Assembly: GCA_020726505.1 (NCBI GenBank)
Contig: JAHLEZ010000009.1
Location: 620,001-684,000 of the forward strand
Source: Leptodontidium sp. MPI-SDFR-AT-0119
Lineage: Eukaryota > Ascomycota > Leotiomycetes > Helotiales > Leptodontidiaceae
Length of the DNA: 64,000 nucleotides
Reading direction: 5' to 3'
Numbering within the stretch: position 1 is the stretch's first letter; every line of letters starts with the position of its first letter. The notes beneath the pieces were generated by a model that was not told the origin of the DNA, did no database searches, and saw nothing but the letters and a program-made list of their open reading frames with translations. Of this stretch, positions 43,788 through 52,788 are shown piece by piece. A program made the translations under genes and the position numbers.

Positions 43788-46262
43788 ATGGATTCACCAT
43801 GGAATCATGCTGGCTTAGAGGGATTTATTCCCCCGCTAGCCTTCTTCTCTCTGCCCTCGAACAATCGATTTACGCAACCTGAACCACAATCGCATGTACA
43901 TACTAGGCCGTCGCTGGCTGGCCGGCAAATGGAAGTACGAAAGTATACCACAAACGACTGGAATACCCATAGAGCGGAGATCACAAGGCTGTACGAGGAT
44001 GAGACTCTGCCGACTCTTATGGAGTTCATGAGACAGAACCATGGGCTTGATGCTACGTAAGGAGCCCTAATTTTTCTAGTATATGCCAACAACTGACTTA
44101 TTATCAGCCCGAAACAGTACAAGGATCGATTTACGAAATGGGGTGTCCAGAAGAGCATCCGACCAAGGGAGATGAAAGCTATGTTAAGGAAGGAGCAGAA
44201 ACGGGAACCAAAAAAATCTGCCTTTCGACTCCGAGGAATAGATGTCACAGCAAAGGTCACAAGATATAAATATGAACATCCGGGGTCGCCTTCTGGCGTA
44301 AACAAAGATTGGGACATGGACAAGAACATAGACTCAGCACGTATGACTCCTGCTCCAGCAAATCCTTAGATGAATATCTAACTAATTTATGAACGTGTAG
44401 CTACCCCTGGGGCTATCAGCTGCTACACACCAGTTCCGGGGCCTCTTACTCCACACGCGGCCCCAAGTCCACAAGCAAGTTCGGTTGCACACGCTAGCGG
44501 GAACCCACAATCTCCGATTTCTTATCAAAGCCCGTATGATGGTTCATATCAGTTTGGCGATCCGGCTTTCACACTCCCTAGCTCGCATTCAGTCGTTCAG
44601 ATGACCGGTAGCACTCATAGACAAGCTTCGTCACCAATGTCAATCGCCACCTCGCCAACCCTTTCCGCTCCCATTGAATTAAGTGGAATTGTGTTCACAG
44701 GTCAAAGCCCGGCGCCATTCTCCGTCCCATCGACTCCTCGATTGCAAGATCGTGACCGGATGCAAGATAGAGGAATGGGAGTTATGTGCGATAATGGCGA
44801 TCATTTCGCTAAACAGCAGATGAGTTCTTTCGATGAACATATAGCTCCACTACTTTATGCTACGTCTAGTCCCTTTTCACAGCTATTTGGAACCGACCCT
44901 TCTCGAGACTATCATACTGGAGATCATTTCGCTAAACAGCAGATGAGTTCTTTCGATGAACATATAGCGCCACCACTTTATGCTACGTCTAGTCCCTTTT
45001 CACAGCTATTTGGAACCGACCCTTCTCGAGACTATCATACTGGAGAGGATGATGTGTTCGGTATTGCTTCTGGTATAACTGCGGGTCTCACTGCTATGCC
45101 TTTGTCAGAAGTGTATGCAGCAATGATCTTATCTGTCAACGATGCTCTGATTATTGATCAATATATCGCATTTCCGGCAAGCCTTGGAACGCTGGGAAAA
45201 AGGCACAAACTAGCTGAAACGCTCTGCCGTCAGGGCAGGTACGAGACTGCCACACAGATACACCGACAAACGCTACAGCTGAGGGAGGAGGAACTAGGGT
45301 TGAAGCACCCCGATACGCTAGAGAGCATGCACGAGCTAGCAGTGGCGGTCTGCTATCAGGGCAGGTACGAAAATGCCGAGAAGATGCACCAACAAACGCT
45401 ACAGCTGAGGGAGGAGGAACTAGGGTTGAAGCACCCCGATACGCTGGAGAGCATGCACGAGCTAGCAATGGTGTTCTACTGTCAGGGTCGGTACGAAAAT
45501 GCCGAGAAGATGCACCGACAAACGCTACAGCTAAGGGAGGAGGAATTAGGGTTGAAGCACCCCGATACGCTGAAGAGCATGCTCGAGCTAGCAATGGTGT
45601 TCTACTGTCAGGGCAGGTATAAGCGAGCAGAGGAGATGATGCGACGGGCACTTGATGGGTACGAGAAGGTGCTAGGTAAAGAGCATCCCCACACGCTCAG
45701 GAGCGTCCTTTGTCTGGCCTGGGTACTTCGGTCTCAAGGCAACTACAAGGGAGCAGAGGAGATGATGCGACGGGCACTTGATGGGTACGAGAAGGTGCTA
45801 GGAAAAAAGCACCCCGAGACGCTTAAGAGCGTCCTTTGTCTGGCCGAGGTGCTACACTTTCAAGGTAATTATAAGGGAGCAGAGGAGATGATGCGACGGG
45901 CACTTGATGGGTACGAGAAGGTGCTAGGAAAAGAGCACCCTGGGACGCTTAAGAGCGTCCTTTGTCTGGCCCAGGTGCTACACTCTCAAGGCAACTACAA
46001 GGGAGTAGAGGAGATGATGCGACGGGCACTTGATGGGTACGAGAAGGTGCTAGGAAAAGAGCACCCCGAGACGCTCACGACCGTCTATTGTCTGGCCAGC
46101 TTACTATGCTCAAAAAAGCAGTATCACGATGCTTCACTATATTACCAACGAGCGAGCGCTGGCTATGAAAAGGTACTTGGATTGAACCACCCCACCACAA
46201 AAGGATGCATTAAGGATTACTTGGCTATGTTAGATGGAATGAAGGCCGCAGAAGGGCTCTAA
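43788..46262 (+). CDS. Clr5-domain protein with kinesin-light-chain-type TPRs
   Basis: Exons 43788-44056, 44108-44340 and 44401-46262 join in frame to 787 aa. The N-terminal Clr5 domain reads DWNTHRAEITRLYEDETLPT, MRQNHGLDATPKQYKDRFTK and WGVQKSI. A Ser/Pro-rich linker contains a 41-residue segment (DHFAKQQMSSFDEHIAP...) present twice in tandem (units start at 44799 and 44922). The C-terminus has eight TPRs of 42 residues (QGRYENAEKMHRQTLQLREE; QGNYKGAEEMMRRALDGYEK). Adjacent repeats are almost identical in DNA. Clr5 was named from a fission-yeast silencing factor; together with TPRs it resembles the sensor end of fungal NLRs but has no NTPase domain. No disabling change is seen. Confidence 0.85.
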
Positions 46263-46439
46263 GGAGTCCGCGAAGCCCATCGACCAAGGTTAGGACATCC
46301 GCGATCAGCTTAGGGATCTCCAAGTCACCCCCTGGGCCCCTGACCAGAAAGATGAGTGCCGTATGCCACCACCAATAGCCTCGATCAAAAGCTCCAGCAA
46401 TGAACCAACCTCAACGTTGATCGATGCATCTTCAGTGAC

Positions 46440-47279
46440 GTGCGTTATAATTCCTGGAATCCCTTTCCAGCACATCGACAAGTCTTGGGCACCCGTAGCC
46501 CGTATTTGGATGACGCATTACAAAGCGGTTTCAAAGAAGGCATAACACATGAGATCAGTTTTGAAAAGGACAGCCCGTATACCCTTTGGCGAGCACTTCA
46601 AGAATCTAGCGCCATTGGACATGGACGTCTCTACATGACTCGCTCTCGCTCTCTCTTTGCAACCCCCGCCGAAAAAGCGAGGAAGATATTGGACAAGGCA
46701 ATAAGTGTTCTGAAGAGAAGAGCGACATATTTTGAGGGTGAAAAATTGATAAAGGAAAGTGAGCTCGGGCGTAAGCAGCAATGCCTGGAAAAGGAGCTCA
46801 TAATGAGAAAGCGGGATTTAGTGGCTTTTTGTTGCTTTTGCGGGAACGAAAGAGAGTTCAGGTTGAGGAAAACTCCAATGTCGAGTATCCCAGCGGCCAT
46901 GAGCACAACCCTCAAACAAGATTGGGTATCTATAGTTTACAAGAGCGGTATCGAAATGCACGGGCGTACTTGTGCGTATCTGAGCTCGGCTAGTTTATGT
47001 ATCTGTACCCGGGAAGAGCGCATGCTCCGGCATTTTTTCCGACGAGAATCACAGTTGGAGAAGGAGATGTACGTAACGGCATTAGCCTTTGAGGACAAGA
47101 ACTTCATGGATCTCAGGAAGAGGGCGCTAGGACGGAATGGCCAATGCTCGTGCCCGCCTATTGGCGTTGCCATTATCGGAGGACCAACCACACCCGGTTT
47201 GCCTGCGTTCTTCGCCAAGGAATGTTTAACAAGTGAGGCGGGATCGATGGACAAGACGACGAGGGAAAGATTTCTCTAG
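46440..47279 (+). CDS. hypothetical protein, 279 aa
   Basis: Open frame with a basic, helical middle (KARKILDKAISVLKRRATYF, EKLIKESELGRKQQCLEKEL) and Cys-rich patches (CCFCGNE, CICTREE, CSCPP) that do not form a known zinc motif. An overlapping frame from 46363 is also open and coding-like (PIASIKSSSNEPTSTLIDAS), so the real start may involve an intron or a frame change near 46540. It lies 177 bp after the Clr5-TPR gene on the same strand. Family and function unknown; it shows neither an HMG box nor an alpha box. Confidence 0.45.
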   Translation: MRYNSWNPFPAHRQVLGTRSPYLDDALQSGFKEGITHEISFEKDSPYTLWRALQESSAIGHGRLYMTRSRSLFATPAEKARKILDKAISVLKRRATYFEGEKLIKESELGRKQQCLEKELIMRKRDLVAFCCFCGNEREFRLRKTPMSSIPAAMSTTLKQDWVSIVYKSGIEMHGRTCAYLSSASLCICTREERMLRHFFRRESQLEKEMYVTALAFEDKNFMDLRKRALGRNGQCSCPPIGVAIIGGPTTPGLPAFFAKECLTSEAGSMDKTTRERFL

Positions 47280-47447
47280 GTGGCAAACAGTGCAAAGTTT
47301 TGAGCATGAATTTACATGAATGGACCGAGGGAAAACTAAATAACTGAACTAAATGGTTAGCACGAGAAAAGTTTATAAAATCTCGTTTCACTATCCTACA
47401 ACCGCCTCCACATTTAACCGTTATCCTAGAAAATCTTGAATGTGCAT

Positions 47448-47860
47448 TTACGCACCACTAGCTCTCACCCCAGGCTTTCGCCCCCGCTTCCGAGGCTTTC
47501 CCCCTTGCTTCGTGAAGAAGTTGTCCTTCAGTGACTGCAGTGTGTGGCCTGGAAAATGCCGTCCGTACGTGAAGATGCTCAGAGCTCCCGCAAAGGGCTC
47601 CACATTGCAGTGTCGCCGCAGCGCAGTATCACCTGTTGAGCATGGTCGAATAGCGCACCTGGATGGCCCCCATGCTCCGGCAAGGGAGGTCCTTATGGAT
47701 CGTTTTCCACGAACAATCGTACTTCCTTGTTAAGAGTATCGCATCCTCTTTCGTTGACCAAGGAACCCGGCTCTTCTTTGATTTCAGCGGTGTCTAAGAT
47801 GTCGAGGAATATATAGTAGCTTTATAATCGTTCTCCAGTGCTACAAGATTAATACCATGC
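47448..47860 (-). pseudogene. Myb/SANT-domain gene remnant
   Basis: The minus strand reads NDYKATIYSSTS, a TAG (47794-47796), then PLKSKKSRVPWSTKEDAILL, KYDCSWKTIHKDLPCRSMGA and IQVRYSTMLNR, a Myb/SANT-like helix-turn-helix with its Trp pair. A plausible intron (donor gtgata after LNR, acceptor cacactgcag) leads to LKDNFFTKQGGKPRKRGRKP, an AT-hook-like basic tail, ending TAA at 47448-47450. The TAG can be a Gln codon changed by C-to-T. Upstream exons are not rec¬ognised. Probably a decayed chromatin- or DNA-binding protein gene. Confidence 0.6.
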
Positions 47861-48124
47861 CATGGCGCCGCCCGCGTTGTGGGAACCCTAGCTTTCAGCC
47901 TAAGGCAAGATTCTGTCTGGGCAACGTCCAAAAGTTGTATACTCAAGTCACGATTCGCTGTTAGGATTAACGATTATTATCTTTATAATTACAAACTACA
48001 GCTCTAGACGGATATGCTTTCTTATTAGGAGTTGATACACAGTTATATCCGTTAACATAACTAAATATTAAGAGGCTTTCGTCCTGCTTTACGATATAGA
48101 TCCCTGCGCCTAGGACTAGGCTAC

Positions 48125-48500
48125 TGTAACGTTCTTAGTTCTGACTAGTACGCGGCGGACAGGCTCGTCGGTTGGTATTAGCTAAGAAGTAAAGTCACAA
48201 GAGGTTCGGTTCTCAATTGGAATTGAGACGTTATAGGCAATAGTTACACTGCTATATAAATTTGAGCACGAAGCTCTATTACCTAGGAAACTACTCTTGT
48301 TTATATAGAACTTCGTAACATTGGACCTCGCTGGACCCCTGGCGATCCTGGCGGTCCTAGCACGTGACCCATAGTCCCCGTGATTCTCTTCTGCTTCCCT
48401 TCCGAGGCTAAATTTGCAGTGCAGGGTTCGGTGGCTTCTCTGTGCAGCGAAGCTGCCGAGCCTCAGGGCCAGGACTCGCGTGATCCTTCAGATCGTGACA
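48125..48500 (+). repeat. LTR-like sequence, left arm of a large inverted pair
   Basis: Begins TGTAACGTTC and ends ATCGTGACA, the TG...CA form of an LTR. Its reverse complement lies at 48762-49197. It is flanked on both sides by a 22-bp direct repeat (48103-48124 and 48504-48525, cctgcgcc...ggctac, two transitions). No 5-bp target duplication is seen. Confidence 0.7.
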
Positions 48501-48761
48501 ATTCCTGCGCCCAGGACTGGGCTACATGGAGGGCGCTGAAGGCAGATATCACAAGGCAAATTTACGGCGTGCGGAGAAGTAGAATCAGGGAACATTCGAC
48601 GCGTGCTTTATGTTTAGATCGTAAAGGCTTAGATAAGTAATTTATACGAGATTCTAAAGCTTTTTAAGTAGGTTTTAACTAACGCCTTAGTAAGTGTTAA
48701 ATACTACGGTATATGCTGCGGTTTTTTTTTAATCTACTTTTGTAAAGTAAGTTAAGTTATT

Positions 48762-49197
48762 TGTCACGATCTGAAGGATCACTCGTGTCTTGGCCCTGAG
48801 GCTCGGCAGCCTAGCTACACAGAGAAGCCAAGACACTATAACCGGGCGCAGCGAAAATGAAAAAACACTGCAATTTTGGTGTCGCGCGCGGCAAGGACAG
48901 AATCAGGGGACCAAGAGTCATGTGACGGCATAGAGCTTTTGGAGCTTTAGGATCTAGGGCTCTAGGAACCTCAGAGCCGCAGGCTCCCTGGGGATCCGGT
49001 TAGTATCGAAGTTCTATATAAACAAGACTAGTTTCTTAGGTAGTAGAGCTTTGTGCTCAAATTTATATAGCAGTTTAACTATTACTTGTAACGTCTTAAT
49101 TCCAATTAAGAACCGAACCTCTTGTGACTTTACTTCTTAGCTGATACTAACCGACGAGCCTGTACGCCGCGTACTAGTCAGAACCAGGAACGTTACA
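48762..49197 (-). repeat. LTR-like sequence, right arm of the inverted pair
   Basis: Reverse complement begins TGTAACGTTCCTGG and ends ATCGTGACA. It is about 60 bp longer than the left arm through indels. The two arms are separated by 261 bp. No target duplication is seen. Confidence 0.7.
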
Positions 49198-49303
49198 GAA
49201 ATGGGGCAGATTGTGTTCTAAGATTGCGTCTAGTACTTTTCTTTGGCTTCTAGACTAGGACAGTACACAATAGGATAGTCAAGAATGTCCCGAGTGCAGG
49301 GGG

Positions 49304-49461
49304 CATAACTCTGGATGCCAGCAGAAGTATCTTGGTATTAATGCGCTACATGTCGCTATCCCCATTCCCATTGATGTGACATTAATTCATACATTAAGTA
49401 AAGCCCAAAATGTCGCCCAAAGCCTGCGACCCCGTCGTGCCTGCACCAGACATTCACGCAT
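49304..49461. repeat. dispersed 150-bp repeat, copy 2
   Basis: Same orientation as 40704-40853, starting cataactctggatgccagca. It lies about 100 bp beyond the right LTR-like arm. Confidence 0.8.
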
Positions 49462-49750
49462 CCGGGTTGCCTCATCGACGTCACCGATTGATTAAAGCCC
49501 TAAACCCTAATCCAGGAGAACTAGTGAAGTCATCGTCGCCCGATATGATATGAATTGGAGGGGCTGGGGAAGTCAACCGCCCAACCTCCCCCTTTTCGGA
49601 TGGGACGGAGTATGCCGGTCGTCGTCGGCCTTCCCAGCCTCCTGAATAAAATTTGCAGCGAGGCGGTTACCCAGCCACCCGATGAGAAAAAATTTACAGG
49701 GAACGCGGGGCTCGCAACCTTGTAGATTTTAAGTGCAACTTGGTCGGGGA

Positions 49751-50270
49751 CGAGGGGCGTTAGGGGGACGAGATTGCATTGCATTGCCTCCTTTCCTTCC
49801 CGTTGATCATCCCTTCTCCTTTCGGCCTCAAGTTCTCATTCATTAGGTTGGTTGCGGCATTTTGAGGTTTAGCTGGCGGCGGGAGGGATTTCATGCGTTC
49901 ATTCATACGGCGGAACAGCCTCCACGGCAGTGGCCCCCGGAGGGCCAGCGGAGCGTCACATTACTCACCTCTTTAGCAGAGTAGAGTAGAGTAGAGTGAC
50001 TATTTCGTCTGATGATGTGGGGATGCAAGGTGACCTTATGCAAGTTGAGCGTGCCCCTTTTTCTACTAGAGGAGAGAGCGAAGGGGCCTTGTAGCAATCG
50101 GATGGATCCTCCAATGGTTCCGAGGAGAGAACCCCGATTGAGGTCTTGAAGTGTAGTCCTCATGCCGTCCGCCTCACTTCTACTGTACGATCGCTGCTGG
50201 TCCTGGCGTATTATATATAGATGCTGCTCAGCCTGCAAACATCGAACTCGAGGTCAGACGGGCGTTGTGT
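49751..50270. repeat. repeat family flanking the piggyBac, left copy
   Basis: Shares blocks in the same order with 52372-52700: gggggacgagat, ttcccgttgatc.tcccttctc, gggatttcatgcg and gatgatg.ggggatgcaaggt. It includes a short (GAGTA) microsatellite at about 49979-49998. No gene is recognised. Confidence 0.65.
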
Positions 50271-50272
50271 TG

Positions 50273-52371
50273 CCTATCCCCTTAAATGCCATTCCATACA
50301 CGTCGCTGAAGAGCCTGTAAGAATGCCCTGTAGAGCCTGTAAGCGAGGCCCTAAATTAAGCGAACATCACCAAATTTCGTCCCCCACCCAAAATTGAGCT
50401 GTGAGCGCAATAGATTTATGATTTTCTATGGTAGAGGTCAAAGCAATGGTTATTATTACAAAGGTTGACCTGACACTGCTTGCACCCAAAGATTGTAGTC
50501 TTCCGAGTTGTGGGACGGCCAGCATTAATAGCTATTTCTGCCAGAGCTATTCTTTTTCTCGGTACCGCCTCCCAAAGCCTACCCCCTTTGCATGCCCAAC
50601 AATCTGACCTAGTAGCCAATTTAACGTGCTCGTGGCGATAGATAGGCACTTTATACTTGTCTTGGGATATGCCTGAGTGCCGGCGTTTCCTTGATTCCAC
50701 TGGGGCGATAGAGGCGTCCGATACCTCTAGGGTAGCCTTACCCATTACTATTAAAGCCTCAATAATCTGTATTCTGAAATCGTCTTGACTGCGAAGGTTA
50801 ACTGTACTCTCTTCAACCTCACAGAACTGTGCGATTAAATAACAGTTACTCAAGACGACCAAAAGTAAGAACTGATGTAGGGCCTGTACAGCACCCCTAC
50901 GCAAGCGACGTAAACCAGCGTTATGACCTTGCAGTTGATCCCCCATATCGACATATCCCATATTATGGTTATAGGCGTCGTAGAGCTGAGGAATCCAAAG
51001 GTGTTTGGTGGCTTTATCCCCAAAAGGAACCCTTGATGTTGCTGCATTACTGGATGTCAATTTAGGACGTTTTCGCAGCCGTAAGACCTTCTTTATGCCG
51101 TCCCAAAATGTCGACATTGCAAGAGCAAAAGCGCTGTCTTTAAACCCGGTTTGGTTGACCATATTCGACTCAGTTGGGAAGGCATGAACTATTCCCCAAG
51201 GCATAGCATTCGGCCCTTTGTCCTTAGCCTTCAAATCAACCAAATCTTTAACAATTCCAGAGGACGTACGTGCTGTACCGGTTGCCGCATGGCCTAACTT
51301 CCGTAGATATTCAAAAAGAGAGACCGACGTAAACAAGTTATCAAGGTAAACGTGGTAGTTGGCAGGCGGGAGTAGGCTCAAAAGATGTGGCACCACAGAC
51401 TGAGTTTTGTTGATTTCCTTCGGTTTTCGTACCCCAACAGGCCCTCCTTTCTTTCCTGGTCTATGAAACACCCATCGGAGAAAGAAACCTCGTTGTGCAA
51501 CAACCCATATCTTTAACCCAGTCGAAATAGGCTTTCCAGGGACTGTCGTAATGTTTTTCGATCGACCAGTATATCGCTTGATGGCTTCGTCTACAGCAAC
51601 ATCTCTGCCAGGGCGCCACATTCGAGTATTAATAGATTGAACGTGCGAGTTAAAGGGTTCAACCTAAACTTAGAATTAGCCAAATCTATAAGAGAATAAA
51701 GGAGATATTTAACCTTTTCATAATCATCCGTCACATCCGGATGTGCCATACGAAATCGGGTACGAAGCTCTAAGAACCTATTCTTGGAAAAACAACGAGT
51801 AATATCATGGAAAGGCGTAATCCTCTTTATATTCCAATAGTCTTCGATCTTGTTTAATGGATAAATTGTCATATAAATCAAGAATGCGAAGAAGAGGTAC
51901 AGCTCTTGTCGACTCGTTGGATACCACTTTTTGGCACGGCTATTAGGCAAATCTTGGGTCGGTTTCTCGTACGCATTTGTAGCTTCTACCATCCTATCTA
52001 TCATTTCAGGCGTATAATACTGTGTAAAAAGTGTAATAGGATCGTTGGGAGACACATCTTCAGGTAGGTCAAGCTCCATGTCGAATTCAGGGCAATCCAT
52101 AGGTTCAAAATGCGTCCCATGCCTCTCGAGTGGTTTTTGCGCTGGCCGCAGGGTGCCTGCATCAGTGGGATCCTGTACCGTCGATTCCGGCATGCTTGGG
52201 TATCGTAAAATACGCAAAAAGTAGGTAAATTTGGTGAGGATGAGGGCCTTTGTTTACTTCTTTGTTTACCAGCGCACGGGCCCTGTAGGCCCTGTAATGT
52301 GGGGCCACTTAGCGTACCGCTACAGGGCCAGTCGCTGAAGGTGACGTGGATGCGGCATTTAAGGGGATAGG
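50273..52371 (-). mobile_element. piggyBac element, 2.1 kb, apparently intact
   Basis: Perfect 18-bp terminal inverted repeats CCTATCCCCTTAAATGCC at 50273-50290 and 52354-52371 contain the tetranucleotide TTAA, the piggyBac target, at matching positions. Subterminal CCTGTAA/CCTGTAG motifs recur at both ends. The single gene inside encodes a full transposase without stops. The true boundary may instead be the TTAA itself (target duplication) with the outer nine bases belonging to the site. Confidence 0.85.
50416..52217 (-). CDS. piggyBac transposase, 583 aa
   Basis: Exons 51714-52217 and 50416-51663 with a 50-bp intron (GTTAAATAT...AGTTTAG) join in frame as DYEKVEPFNSHVQSINTRMW. The DDE_Tnp_1_7 domain shows the three Asp residues in RDVAVDEAIKRY, YHVYLDNLFTS and YVDMGDQ, plus GKKGGPVGVRKPKE and the conserved PWGIVHAF. 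The C-terminal Cys-rich domain (CWACKGG, FGCKQCQVNLCNNNHCFDLY) is complete. Length and motifs equal those of working family members. The alternative start MPESTVQ lies eight codons in. No RIP-type stop is present, in contrast with all other transposons in the window. It may be mobile, or may be kept as a domesticated gene. Confidence 0.9.
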
Positions 52372-52700
52372 GTGGGGGACGAGATCGCCCATGGCAACGG
52401 ATTGCATTGCCTTGCCTCCTTCCCGTTGATCGTCCCTTCTCCTTTCGGCCTCAAGGTAGGAAAACTATGAGGAGTTGCCACGTGACCTCGCATCTCGTGA
52501 TCTAAGCCTTCCCACCAAACACTAAAATTGCAATGCGGGAGGGGGTTAGTGGGATTTCATGCGATAGGGTCGGGCTTATCTACTTGGTGGTCTGGGGTAG
52601 ATTGCACGGCTGATGATGAGGGGATGCAAGGTGAGACCTTATGCAAGGTGTTCGAACGGATCCCCCCTCCTGGCCTGGCAGCTTTGTTTCTTGTCGCCAA
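52372..52700. repeat. repeat family flanking the piggyBac, right copy
   Basis: Starts immediately at the right terminal repeat with gtgggggacgagat and shares several ordered blocks with 49751-50270. The copies are diverged and interrupted. Confidence 0.6.
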
Positions 52701-52788
52701 ATAGTTCTCTGTGGAGGGGGCGAGGGGTAAGCTTGAGAAGAGATATCTATAGCTATCCTGAAATAAATAGAATATGCACAACATTTTG

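Noticed and set aside
43805..44329. 174-codon minus-strand ORF
   Set aside because: Antisense to the first two exons of the Clr5 gene.
45151..45651. 166-codon minus-strand ORF with repeats
   Set aside because: Antisense shadow of the TPR repeats of the Clr5 gene.
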